Notes: generated from the sequence alone by a model not told the origin. Shown: positions 1-7,065, counted from the stretch's first letter. The stretch is 14,259 nucleotides of DNA from DASYXW01 sp035934405 (GCA_035934405.1 DASYXW010000008.1:1-14259); one strand, 5' to 3'. A program made the numbers and translations.

Positions 1-339
1 GAGCTTGCGCGCTACGTGAACCGCCAGAGCGAACACATTCCACGATCGAGTATTGAGAAGCCGCCATCGGCCGAACTGCGGCCGAACCAGCGCGACGCAG
101 ACACGCTGCCGCCTTACGACGTGCTCGATACCATCCTGCGCGGCTATATCGAGGAGAACCTGTGCGCGCGAGAGATAGCAGCGCGTTGGCACCTGCCGCC
201 TGAGCTCGTCCGCGAGACGGTGCGGCGCGTCAACGGGGCGGAATACAAGCGCCAACAGGCCGCGCCGGCGCTTAAGGTCACGGCCAAAGCCTTCGGCATG
301 GGGCGGCGGTATCCCATTGCCAACAAGTTTGCTGAATGA
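1..339 (+). CDS. nadE: Glutamine-dependent NAD+ synthetase, C-terminal fragment (5' end outside window)
   Basis: Only the last 112 residues are present; the frame is open from base 1, so the start codon lies upstream of the window. NadE performs the last step of NAD biosynthesis, ATP-dependent amidation of nicotinic acid adenine dinucleotide in the cytoplasm. The visible part carries signatures of the synthetase domain's C-terminus: IEKPPSAELRPNQ, then DxLPPYDVLD, a helical segment, and the closing EYKRQQAAP...KVTxKAFGMGRRYPIA motif, which is typical of the glutamine-hydrolysing type (recalled from the family, not searched). The reading frame is intact to its TGA. A diverged copy of the final 32 codons lies about 370 bp downstream. 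No terminator hairpin with a U-tract follows the stop. Confidence 0.9.
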   Translation, partial: ELARYVNRQSEHIPRSSIEKPPSAELRPNQRDADTLPPYDVLDTILRGYIEENLCAREIAARWHLPPELVRETVRRVNGAEYKRQQAAPALKVTAKAFGMGRRYPIANKFAE

Positions 340-424
340 GCGCCACTCGCCGCGGACGGCCGCACGTGATTCTGCAATAGAGAGCAGGGCTTGGGAGATA
401 TACTCCAGGATTCTGCTGATTCCA

Positions 425-517
425 AAGCACATTCCGGCTTGGCGCGTCGGTTCTTGGGGCTTTGAGATGCAAACCGCCAACCCCTTGATTGGCAAGCACA
501 TTACGGCTTGGATCGTC
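425..517. repeat. Imperfect 24-bp direct repeat pair
   Basis: AAGCACATTCCGGCTTGG (425-442, extending to 448) recurs as AAGCACATTACGGCTTGG (494-511, extending to 517). The two 24-bp copies differ at three positions. The 69-bp period equals 23 codons, so the copies fall in the same frame. Function unknown. Confidence 0.6.
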
Positions 518-628
518 AGGTCACTTTTGAGGGCGGGGTGCCGGGGGCGTTGCCGGGAGGAAGAAACTGGGGTCCGGTCGTCCATGTTTGAGTGCGCCGC
601 GCAAGACTAGGGGGGCGCACCTTCAACC

Positions 629-657
629 ATCCTATAGCAAGATTACTGAGTTGTCAA
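629..657 (-). promoter_or_regulatory. Candidate leftward sigma70 promoter with no clear gene
   Basis: On the minus strand there is a perfect TTGACA -35 box (652-657), a 17-bp spacer and TAGGAT (629-634) as -10, four of six matches to consensus. An alternative -10 is TATAGG with a 15-bp spacer. It points into the spacer behind nadE, where no supported minus-strand gene starts, so it may be a relic of a lost gene. Confidence 0.35.
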
Positions 658-709
658 GTACTTTATTATGTATCCAAGTGACGCCGCCTGCGAGGCGGGG
701 GGGGGGGGA

Positions 710-804
710 TACAAGCGCCAGCAGGCCGCGCCGGCGTTCAAGGTCACGGCGAAGGCTTTCGGCATGGGACGCGGTATCCGATTGCCAACAAGTTTGCCGA
801 GTGA
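710..804 (+). pseudogene. Diverged, frameshifted remnant of the nadE 3' end
   Basis: These 95 bp align end to end with the last 32 codons of the intact nadE (244-339), including the stop codon. I count 11 substitutions and one single-base deletion. The deletion falls where the intact gene has CGG CGG TAT and this copy has CGC GG TAT, and it destroys the frame. Of ten changed codons nine are synonymous; the exception is Leu (CTT) to Phe (TTC). This pattern means most divergence happened while the copy was under protein-level selection, so it came from another functional nadE allele rather than from decay of a recent duplication. The homology begins directly after a 12-G run. No upstream nadE body is present. 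Confidence 0.85.
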
Positions 805-811
805 TTGTTAC

Positions 812-907
812 TGTAGCGCCGCTCTATGAGCGGCGGCATGATTTCGCCGGTCATAGACCGGCGCTACAGCGGCGGCATGATTTCGCCGGTCATAGACCGG
901 CGCTACA
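812..907. repeat. REP cluster with perfect 39-bp tandem duplication
   Basis: Three REP palindromes: 812-835 (TGTAGCGCCGCTCTATGAGC plus four more bases), then two copies in the opposite orientation at 845-868 and 884-907, with cores GCCGGTCATAGACCGGC. The first is a stem variant with a CGCT/AGCG stem instead of CCGGT/ACCGG. Bases 830-868 and 869-907 are identical 39-bp units, indicating a recent tandem duplication. The cluster abuts the 3' end of the RAYT gene and overlaps its stop codon. Related REPs lie on the other side of that gene. Confidence 0.9.
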
Positions 908-1361
908 GCGTCAGCGGGTAAATCTCGCCTTGATACGGCCAATCCTCTGATCGCGAGACCAGTCCGGCACGAACCGGATTGTCCTTCACGTAGAGCCACT
1001 TATGCTGATATGACTCGGAAGATCTCAAGACGTGATCAAAGAACCCGTCCTGCCAGTGCGGGGCACGGTTGCCCTTAGCCCGTAGAGCTTTTGAGAGTGT
1101 ATTCTTCAAGGATTTCATCCAATCCGAGAGACGGAGGGTCTCAGTCTGAAAAGACACAAAGAGATGAAAATGGTGGGGCATCAACACGTATCGACCAACG
1201 TATGCTCCGCGCTTGGCTCCTTGCGAACAGAAAGTAACCAGACACTCATGAATTTCGGTGCAGGTTAGCCAGCGTGCTCGGGCATATGTGCAAGCCGTCA
1301 CGAAGTAAATGGGCGCCGGCACGTAAACCCGGTCCAGCCTTCTCAGACGCAGCTTGTTCAT
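903..1361 (-). CDS. REP-associated tyrosine transposase (RAYT, Y1/IS200-like family)
   Basis: A 152-aa single-domain HUH nuclease of the RAYT type, which is thought to mobilise or process REP palindromes by single-strand cleavage. The HUH metal-binding motif is H64-F65-H66 within MPHHFHLFV. The catalytic tyrosine is Y118 in the RSSESYQHKWLYV segment, followed by the family signature DNPVRAGLV and EDWPY. The N-terminal Y-F-V-T strand is present. Length is near the lower end for RAYTs but all core motifs are intact, so it may be active. The gene sits between REP clusters (812-907 downstream, 1385-1486 upstream) and its TAG stop lies in the conserved TGTAG end of a REP. No clear Shine-Dalgarno precedes the ATG, as often seen in such single-copy elements. 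Family assignment is by recalled motifs. Confidence 0.92.
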   Translation of the reverse strand: MNKLRLRRLDRVYVPAPIYFVTACTYARARWLTCTEIHECLVTFCSQGAKRGAYVGRYVLMPHHFHLFVSFQTETLRLSDWMKSLKNTLSKALRAKGNRAPHWQDGFFDHVLRSSESYQHKWLYVKDNPVRAGLVSRSEDWPYQGEIYPLTL

Positions 1362-1384
1362 GGGTATCGGGATTGTAAGGTTTT

Positions 1385-1486
1385 TGTAGCGCCGCTCTAT
1401 GAGCAGCGACAGGATTTCCGCTCTCGCGCAGGTCCATCAGCAACATGATTTCGGCAGTATCTCGCCGGTCATAGACCGGCGCTACA
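1385..1486. repeat. REP pair upstream of the RAYT gene
   Basis: Two REP palindromes in opposite orientation: 1385-1408, starting TGTAGCGCCGCTCTATGAGC with one stem mismatch relative to 812-835, and 1463-1486, identical to the 845-868 type. The intervening 54 bp has ATGATTTCGG, which resembles the linker in the 812-907 cluster. The first REP begins 23 bp after the RAYT start codon's far edge, so the transposase gene is tightly bracketed. Confidence 0.85.
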
Positions 1487-1689
1487 GCTATCCGAACGGA
1501 CGGCCGAAATAAGTGAGTACCCAGAGCGCGATGAGGTAAAATAGGTACAAGGCGAACGAATTATACCTCACGCATTCGCTTTCGGGGCTTCTCCCAAAAA
1601 GCCATCTGGCGCAGATTCCCAGGTAAGCGAGACTCTGCTACCCCGCTTTTGACTCTTAAGGCGGCGGCCATTACAAACGGGAATTCTGA

Positions 1690-1718
1690 TTGACACCACA
1701 CCAAGTCTTCTGTACAAG
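1690..1718 (+). promoter_or_regulatory. Candidate sigma70 promoter of the 105-aa protein gene
   Basis: TTGACA (1690-1695), 17-bp spacer, TACAAG (1713-1718). Predicted transcription would start near 1725, just ahead of a strong AGGAGG at 1731-1736. Confidence 0.5.
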
Positions 1719-1744
1719 TAGGGTTCCCCAAGGAGGAAAAACGT

Positions 1745-2062
1745 ATGCGAATGTTGCTGAGAGTATCCATTCCCGTCGAAGCCGGAAATGCCGCAGCTAA
1801 GGCTGGAACTCTGGGTTCGACGGTGGAACGAATTCTGGCCGACCTCAAGCCGGAGGCAGCTTATTTTTTTGCGGACGACAGCGGCCAGCGGTCGGGCTCC
1901 ATCGTGTTCGACATGAAGGACACGTCGCAGATTCCAGCGATCGCCGAGCCCTGGTTCCTCGCGTTCAACGCCAAGCTTTCTTTCCGGCCGGTCATGAACC
2001 CGCAGGACCTGGCCGCGGCCGGCCCCGGGATTGAAAAGGCCGTTAAGCAATACGGAAAGTAG
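1745..2062 (+). CDS. Small conserved hypothetical protein (DUF3303-like alpha/beta fold suspected)
   Basis: A 105-aa soluble protein without signal peptide or membrane segment. The start is well supported: AGGAGG (1731-1736) lies eight bases before the ATG, and a promoter-like TTGACA-N17-TACAAG is upstream. The layout is MRMLLRVSIPVEAGN, a helix, a central beta hairpin around AYFFADDSGQRSGSIVFDM, a helix with IPAIAEPWFLAFNAKLSF, and a short C-terminal helix. This arrangement resembles small ferredoxin-like dimeric-barrel proteins such as DUF3303, but the resemblance is an impression from pattern, not a search. The enzymatic role, if any, is unknown. The broken DUF2255-type gene follows 44 bp downstream on the same strand and may once have been co-transcribed. 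Confidence 0.8.
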   Translation: MRMLLRVSIPVEAGNAAAKAGTLGSTVERILADLKPEAAYFFADDSGQRSGSIVFDMKDTSQIPAIAEPWFLAFNAKLSFRPVMNPQDLAAAGPGIEKAVKQYGK

Positions 2063-2106
2063 ATACTCCGCAGGTCGCCACGTAGCTAGACTCGTACGGT
2101 GGGAGC

Positions 2107-2507
2107 ATGGCTGCGAAGCGCCGTTTTGCCGACGACATCCTGGCTGCCATCCGTGACGGCGAGACCTTGCGCATCCGGGCCGGCAGCCAGGCCGCATTCG
2201 GGCGCATCGCTTCATCGGCATCTGGTCTGTCGTCGTCGAGCGCCGCGTCTTCGTGCGCTCGTGGAGCCTGAAGCGGCGAAGCTGGTACCGGACGTTCCTC
2301 GAGGAGCCGCGTGGCGCCATCGAAATCACCGGCCGCGAGATTCCCGTCCGCGCCGTGCATACCCGAAGCAAGCGCTTGAAGGACGCGATTGACCGCGCCT
2401 ACCTCAAGAAATACAGCGCCGCGTGGTCCACCAAGTACGCTCGCGACCTGGCGCGCGCGAAGTCCAGGGCCACGACCACCGAACTCGTGCCGTGGCAAAT
2501 TGCCTGA
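2107..2507 (+). pseudogene. DUF2255-family gene broken by a frameshift
   Basis: Two frames together give one DUF2255-like protein of about 133 residues. The first, from ATG 2107, encodes MAAKRRFADDILAAIRDGET then LRIRAGSQAAF and hits a stop after a Ser-rich run that looks out of frame. The second continues from about 2205 in another frame as HRFIGIWSVVVERRVFVRSW, then RRSWYRTFLEEPRGAIEITG, REIPVRAVHTRS, a helix and ATTTELVPW to TGA 2507. The order FIGIW-VVV-VFVRSW-WYR-FL and the TTELVP ending match my memory of this family. The shift must lie between about 2190 and 2206, probably a one-base loss or two-base gain. It could be real decay or a sequencing/assembly error. Function of the family is not established. 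Confidence 0.65.
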
Positions 2508-2542
2508 GCGGCTGCTGGTAAGCTCAGTTGCCTACTTCTGCC

Positions 2543-3586
2543 CTATTTTTCCGATCGCTTCCTTCGATAGAAGAGATAGCCGAGCCCCGAAGATACCAGC
2601 AGTACTGTACCCGGCTCGGGCACGGGCGGCGGCGGAGGCTTTTTCTGATGCTTGCGCATCGGCGGAACGCCGGGCGGCGTTGGAATAATAATCCCTCCCG
2701 GCGGCAGCGGCGGAGGCGGGCCGTGAAAAGTGGTTGGGCTGCCGGGACCCGGCGGAATCACAAATAGCCCGCCCGCGGGTGGCGGCGCAGCGGGACCGGC
2801 GAACGCTGGGGGCGGAGGCGCCGGACCTTCCAAGTTGGCCAAGCTTGCAATCAGCGGCGGACTGCCCGGTTCGAGACCCGGGGCCGCGGGTGCCACCGGT
2901 ACCGGCGTTTCCAGAGCTTTCGGCGGAGGTTCGAAGGCGGAGATTCTCTCTTGCGGTTCCGCCGAGAGCTGGTTGCCGCAGCGCGTCCGGGCGAAGTGAA
3001 TGCCGTCGGTGAGGAGCGTTTCACCTTTCGGTATGATGAGCCGGCGCCTCGTCCAGAAGATCTGGTTGCGGAGGCGGTAGGAAGCGTAAAGCAGTCGCTC
3101 GCTCTCGTTGACCACCACGCGGGCGCGGGCAACGTCGAAATCGGCATAGTGGGCGGCCACGACCGGGTCTCTGGCGATCTCTTGTTTCAACTCCTGCGGG
3201 CTGTGAGCGCCGCCAGGAATGACCGAGTAAGGATAGATGAGGCGGCCGCCGGCCACGGCGGGATCGACGGCAAACGAGGAGCGCGCATCGAAGAGGTCGT
3301 CGGCGGGATTCTCCACCGTGCTACGAGGCTGCGGGAGCCAGCGTCGAAGTACCTGTGCGGGCGGATGCAGTGCGACGAGGAACGACGCGCCCGCGCTCGC
3401 GGCAAAGAGCGCGAGGCACAACGCCCAGCGCTGCCGCATGAACCCGCGGCGGCGATGATGGCGGCGGTGACGATGTTGGCGATATCGCCTGTGATGCACC
3501 AGTGGTCCCTCTGAAGGTCCCTCGTCCGGCGACACTACGGGCCGGGAACCCATGATTACGACAGCAAGCTGTTTGCCAACCCACAA
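2543..3586 (-). CDS. Proline-rich PEP-CTERM sorting-signal protein
   Basis: A 347-aa putative exported protein. The C-terminus is a textbook PEP-CTERM tail: VPEPG, a short hydrophobic helix (TVLLVSSGLGYLFY) and a basic RRKR end, the sorting signal cleaved by exosortase (EpsH family). Before it lies a Pro/Gly-rich region of about 110 residues, likely extended at the surface. The middle domain (about 90-215) has Tyr-, Arg- and Cys-containing beta/alpha sequence I do not recognise. A hydrophobic segment (MRQRWALCLALFAASAGASF) begins at residue 50 and looks like a signal peptide or anchor, preceded by a His/Arg-rich stretch. The start is uncertain: TTG at 3586 has GAAGAGG six bases upstream; ATG 3553 and ATG 3439 lack a Shine-Dalgarno, but 3439 gives the most normal signal peptide. 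No exosortase gene is in the window. Its stop faces the DUF2255 remnant 35 bp away. Confidence 0.75.
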   Translation of the reverse strand: MWVGKQLAVVIMGSRPVVSPDEGPSEGPLVHHRRYRQHRHRRHHRRRGFMRQRWALCLALFAASAGASFLVALHPPAQVLRRWLPQPRSTVENPADDLFDARSSFAVDPAVAGGRLIYPYSVIPGGAHSPQELKQEIARDPVVAAHYADFDVARARVVVNESERLLYASYRLRNQIFWTRRRLIIPKGETLLTDGIHFARTRCGNQLSAEPQERISAFEPPPKALETPVPVAPAAPGLEPGSPPLIASLANLEGPAPPPPAFAGPAAPPPAGGLFVIPPGPGSPTTFHGPPPPLPPGGIIIPTPPGVPPMRKHQKKPPPPPVPEPGTVLLVSSGLGYLFYRRKRSEK

Positions 3587-3911
3587 GTCTTGCCTCTTCG
3601 GAGGCTTATGTCAAGATCGAAGGGCTGGTCTTCGTTCGACCGCGGAAAGTTGTTTCCCTTTTAGGTAAAAACTTATCTCTCTTATCCAATCCTCGTATTA
3701 AACCATAAGTAAATAAGGCTTCAGCCCGTCACCTCCGGCGAAAGAGGGGATCCTAAGCAGAATGGTTTCGCTTGCGCGGGAATGACCGTCGAAGCCGAGA
3801 CGTGGAACAATCCCCCAGCGGCGCCCCCATCCAGACTCGAGGCGCATTTCTTCGTTTACTCCCGCCGCGCCTGGTGGCAAGATGGTCGGCTTCACTTTGA
3901 GGAGGGAACTC
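3587..3911. other. Intergenic region between divergent PEP-CTERM and S10 peptidase genes
   Basis: About 325 bp upstream of both genes, so it should hold both promoters. It has an AT-rich core (about 3658-3718) in an otherwise GC-rich setting and a TTGACA on the minus strand (3609-3614), but I find no convincing -10 partner for either direction. AGGAGG at 3900-3905 is the ribosome binding site that fixes the S10 start at 3912. Confidence 0.5.
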
Positions 3912-5504
3912 ATGCGCGCTTTGCGGTTGGTGTTGCAGTGGACGTTGGTCGTGCTCATCGCGGCGGCGGTGTACGCGCGGCCCCAGGAGCCGGATTCCCA
4001 AGGCGAGCAGGCGGAATCTGCGGCCAAGGCGGGCGCGGCAGGCGAGAGGGAAGGGAAGCGCGAGAAGGGGAAGAAGAAGGAAGAAGAGAAGCCGCCGGTG
4101 GTGACGCACCATGAGATCCACGTGGGCGGCCGAACGCTGAAGTACACGGCGACCGTCGGACTGATGCCTTTGACCAACGAGCAAGCGGGCTCACACGATG
4201 AAGGCAAGGTTCAGGCCCACATCTTCTACATGGCTTACACGCTGGATAATCCGGCGGCCGGCAAGCGTCCGCTGACTTTCTGCTTCAACGGCGGGCCGGG
4301 ATCGTCGTCGGTGTGGCTGCACATGGGCGCCATCGGGCCGCGCAAGGTGGTACTCGAGCCGGACGGAACCATGCCCCCGCCACCGTTCGAGCTCGAAGAC
4401 AACCAGGATACCTGGCTCGACCAGACCGACCTGGTATTCATTGACCCGGTCGGCACCGGCTTCAGCCGCCCGACGAAACCGGAATACGGCAAGCAGTTCT
4501 GGGGCGTGAAGGGCGACATTGCCTCGGTGGGCCAGTTCATCCGGCTCTACCTCACGCGCAACGAGCGCTGGCAGTCGCCGCTGTTTCTGGCCGGCGAGAG
4601 CTACGGCACCACGCGCGCCGCCGGGCTTTCCGGCTACCTCATTGACCACGGCATCGCGCTCAACGGCATCGTGCTGGTCTCGACCGTGCTCAACTTCGAG
4701 ACACTGGAGTTCACGCGCGGCAACGACCTGCCTTACATCCTGTATCTGCCGAGCTACGCGACGACGGCGTGGTATCACAAGAAGCTGCCGCCGGACTTGC
4801 AATCCGAGGACTTGGCCAAGGTGGTCGCCGAGGTCGAGCAGTGGGCCGCGAACGACTACGCGCTGGCGCTCGCCAAAGGCGACGCGCTCACGGCGGCCGA
4901 GCGGCAATCGGTGGTGGAGCATCTCGCGCGCTACACCGGTCTCTCGAAGACTTACATTGACGAGGCCAACCTGCGCATTACGGAAGACCACTTCACCAAA
5001 GAACTGCTGCGCGACCAGAGCCGCACGGTGGGCCGTCTCGACAGCCGCTTCGAGGGCATTGACGAGTCCGGGGTTTCCGAGGGTCCCGACTACGACCCGA
5101 GCGAGGCCGCCATCCGTCCGCCGTTCACGGCTGTCTTCAACAACTACGTCCGGTCGGAGCTGGGCTGGAAGACCGACGACACCTACTACATCCTAGGCGG
5201 CGGTTTCCGCCAATGGGATTGGGGCTCGGCCGGGCGCGGGTTCGCCAACGTAAGCCCCAGCCTGCGCACGGCGTTCGTCAAGAACAAGTATATGAAACTG
5301 TTCGTGGCCGAGGGCTACTTCGACCTGGCGACGCCGTTCTTCGCTGTGGATTATACCCTCGCCCACCTCGGCCTCGACCCCTCGCTGCGCGGCAACGTCT
5401 CCACCGGCCAGTTTCCCGTCGGGCACATGGTGTATATCGAGTCGAAGTCGCTGGACAAGCTGAAGCGGGACGTGGCGGCGTTCATGGCGGGCGCGTTGCG
5501 GTGA
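3912..5504 (+). CDS. Secreted S10 family serine carboxypeptidase
   Basis: A 530-aa protein predicted to be exported and to remove C-terminal residues from peptides. The start ATG 3912 is chosen because AGGAGG lies six bases upstream and it gives a clean signal peptide (MRALRLVLQWTLVVLIAAAVYA); an in-frame ATG at 3882 is less likely. Residues 23-60 form a highly charged Glu/Lys linker. The S10 motifs follow in order: FNGGPGSSSVWLHMG for the oxyanion region, GESYG with nucleophile Ser230, GYFDLATP with Asp471, and GHM with His505. The triad is therefore complete and length is normal for bacterial S10 enzymes. It stands alone on the plus strand, convergent with the P450 gene with 58 bp between stops. 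Substrate specificity cannot be read from sequence. Confidence 0.93.
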   Translation: MRALRLVLQWTLVVLIAAAVYARPQEPDSQGEQAESAAKAGAAGEREGKREKGKKKEEEKPPVVTHHEIHVGGRTLKYTATVGLMPLTNEQAGSHDEGKVQAHIFYMAYTLDNPAAGKRPLTFCFNGGPGSSSVWLHMGAIGPRKVVLEPDGTMPPPPFELEDNQDTWLDQTDLVFIDPVGTGFSRPTKPEYGKQFWGVKGDIASVGQFIRLYLTRNERWQSPLFLAGESYGTTRAAGLSGYLIDHGIALNGIVLVSTVLNFETLEFTRGNDLPYILYLPSYATTAWYHKKLPPDLQSEDLAKVVAEVEQWAANDYALALAKGDALTAAERQSVVEHLARYTGLSKTYIDEANLRITEDHFTKELLRDQSRTVGRLDSRFEGIDESGVSEGPDYDPSEAAIRPPFTAVFNNYVRSELGWKTDDTYYILGGGFRQWDWGSAGRGFANVSPSLRTAFVKNKYMKLFVAEGYFDLATPFFAVDYTLAHLGLDPSLRGNVSTGQFPVGHMVYIESKSLDKLKRDVAAFMAGALR

Positions 5505-5562
5505 CCCAAGGAAGTGATCCTGCCATGTTTTAATGGTGAGCCGGTCGGCGCCGCACCGACTC

Positions 5563-6924
5563 CTACGACCTTCTTTTCAAGACCACCCGGACGCCCTTGC
5601 GCGGACGCAGGGTAAGCGAGGGGTTGATGGTTACCGGGTGGCCGGGAACGAGTTGCAACTGGAACTTGCGGGCGATGGCCGCCGTGATGAGCACCGTCTC
5701 AGTCATGGCGAAGGCATTGCCGATGCAGACGCGAGGTCCGGCGCCGAAAGGGAAGTAGGCGCAGCGCGGCAGGCTGCGAGTGAACTCCGGCGTCCAGCGC
5801 TCCGGGACGAAGTCGTTCGGGCGCTCGAAGTATCGCGGGTCGCGATGCACGGTCCACTGAAACATGGCGAGCGTGGCGCCGGCGGGGATGGGGTAGCCGC
5901 CGATCTCGCAATCCTTCACCGCCTCGCGCACCACGCCGTAAGCAGGGGGATAGAGCCGCAGCGATTCCTTCACGACCATCTCGGTGAAACGAAGCTGCGG
6001 CAGGTCGGCAGGCTGCGGAGCGCGTCCGCCGAGCACGCGATCCACTTCCTCGAAAAGCTTTTGCTCGGCCTCGGGGTTTTGCCCGACCAGATACCAAGTC
6101 CAGGCGAGCGCCAAACCGGTGGTCTCGTGGCCGGTGAAGAACAGCGTCATCATCTCGTCGCGAAGCTGGGTCTCCGTCATGCCGGCGCCGCCGTCCGCGT
6201 CATGTTCGCTGTCCTCAGAGGTGGCGAGCAGGGAAGAGAGGATATCATGACCGCTGCGCCAGGTGGCGGGGTTGGAGCGCCGCTTGCGAATCACTCGTTC
6301 AACGATGGCGTCCAGCCGCCCGATTGACTTGCGGTAGCGCAGGTTGTTGGGCGTGGGGAGCCACTCGGGGATGAGATACAAACCGAAGCGGTCGTCAAAC
6401 TGGTTGAAGAAAACGCCGAACGCCTGCGTGGCCTCGTTCGCGTCGGCGGCCATGTCGTCGCCAAAGAGCACGCGCGCAATGATCTCAAGCGTCAGCGCCG
6501 TCATGTCAGCGTGCGCGTCGCGCGTCTGGCCGTCCTGCCAGGTGGAGAGCATGCGCTCGGTGGAATCCACCATGGCCTCGGCGTGCGCCAGCAGGTGGTC
6601 GTGATGAAACGCCGGCTGCAGCATCAGGCGCTGGCGCAGCCAGAAGGGGCCTTCGCTGGTCAGCAGGCCGTTGCCAAAGAGCGCCTTGCTCTCGCGCAGA
6701 AACACCGACTTGATGAAGTTGCCGCTCTCGGTGTGCAGCACGCGCTCGATGTCGAGCGGGTGGCTGAGGACGTAAGCGGGATGATTGACCACGCGCACCT
6801 TGACGACGTCGCCGTAGTCGCGCACCAGGCGGCCGAGAAAGTCGAGCTCGTCTTTCTGGATCTCCGGCAGGACGCCGAGCAGAAAATGCCCTTTGGGTCC
6901 CGGCGGCGAAGGGGAAAGCCCCAT
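5563..6924 (-). CDS. Cytochrome P450 monooxygenase
   Basis: A 453-aa soluble-type P450 with no N-terminal membrane anchor, starting with the proline-rich SPSPPGPKG hinge. Family landmarks are intact: the C-helix WLRQRLMLQPAF (about 95-106), I-helix oxygen-activation motif TGHETTG at 264-270, the K-helix ExxR at E320-R323, PERW near 374-377, and the heme loop FPFGAGPRVCIGN with the thiolate ligand Cys400. It would catalyse oxygenation of an unknown hydrophobic substrate and needs external electron donors; no ferredoxin, ferredoxin reductase or fused reductase is encoded here. The start is supported by GGAGG (6933-6937) eight bases upstream. It lies 141 bp downstream of the MscS gene on the same strand, probably with its own promoter. 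The GHETT I-helix and the heme loop suggest a CYP4-like bacterial clade, but I cannot assign a CYP number. Confidence 0.95.
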   Translation of the reverse strand: MGLSPSPPGPKGHFLLGVLPEIQKDELDFLGRLVRDYGDVVKVRVVNHPAYVLSHPLDIERVLHTESGNFIKSVFLRESKALFGNGLLTSEGPFWLRQRLMLQPAFHHDHLLAHAEAMVDSTERMLSTWQDGQTRDAHADMTALTLEIIARVLFGDDMAADANEATQAFGVFFNQFDDRFGLYLIPEWLPTPNNLRYRKSIGRLDAIVERVIRKRRSNPATWRSGHDILSSLLATSEDSEHDADGGAGMTETQLRDEMMTLFFTGHETTGLALAWTWYLVGQNPEAEQKLFEEVDRVLGGRAPQPADLPQLRFTEMVVKESLRLYPPAYGVVREAVKDCEIGGYPIPAGATLAMFQWTVHRDPRYFERPNDFVPERWTPEFTRSLPRCAYFPFGAGPRVCIGNAFAMTETVLITAAIARKFQLQLVPGHPVTINPSLTLRPRKGVRVVLKRRS

Positions 6925-7065
6925 TCCACATACCTCCGTGAAAGTCAGTTGGTTATGATACGCGACCCGCGTCCAATATGGCGAGACAAAAGGCGCAAAG
7001 GAGAGGATGCGTCAGGGTGCTCGGGCGTTGGCCGGGCCAAAGGGCAGGGAAGTTGGTGGGCGAGG

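Larger units (their letters stand above)
340..709. other. Gene-poor spacer between nadE and its 3' remnant
   Basis: No convincing gene. Contents: an imperfect direct repeat of 24 bp (425-448 and 494-517, 21 of 24 identical, starts 69 bp apart), a candidate leftward promoter at 629-657, and a 12-G run at 697-708. Two frames stay open here by chance or decay (plus 317-610; minus from an ATG at 585 through the window edge), but neither has a Shine-Dalgarno or a recognisable product. Confidence 0.5.

Noticed and set aside
1..585. A minus-strand frame open from ATG 585 to the window edge
   Set aside because: More than half is antisense to nadE, there is no Shine-Dalgarno, and no recognisable product; kept only as a weak note beside the orphan promoter.
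812..907. Possible CRISPR-like array from the repeated 39-bp units
   Set aside because: Units are adjacent without unique spacers and are REP palindromes next to a RAYT; no cas genes.
588..950. A plus-strand frame across the nadE remnant and REPs
   Set aside because: Translation is made of REP repeats and frameshifted nadE sequence (repeated RRHDFAGHRPALQ); not a protein gene.
1568..2371. A 267-codon minus-strand frame over the small protein and DUF2255 region
   Set aside because: Arg/Gly-rich low-information translation; the plus strand carries a gene with a strong ribosome site and a recognisable domain remnant.
4191..4991. A 266-codon open frame antisense to the S10 peptidase
   Set aside because: Lies entirely within a gene with a complete catalytic triad on the other strand.
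5544..5560. GTCGG/CCGAC hairpin between the convergent S10 and P450 genes as a terminator
   Set aside because: Only a five-base-pair stem and no T-run on either strand; could equally be a repeat fragment.
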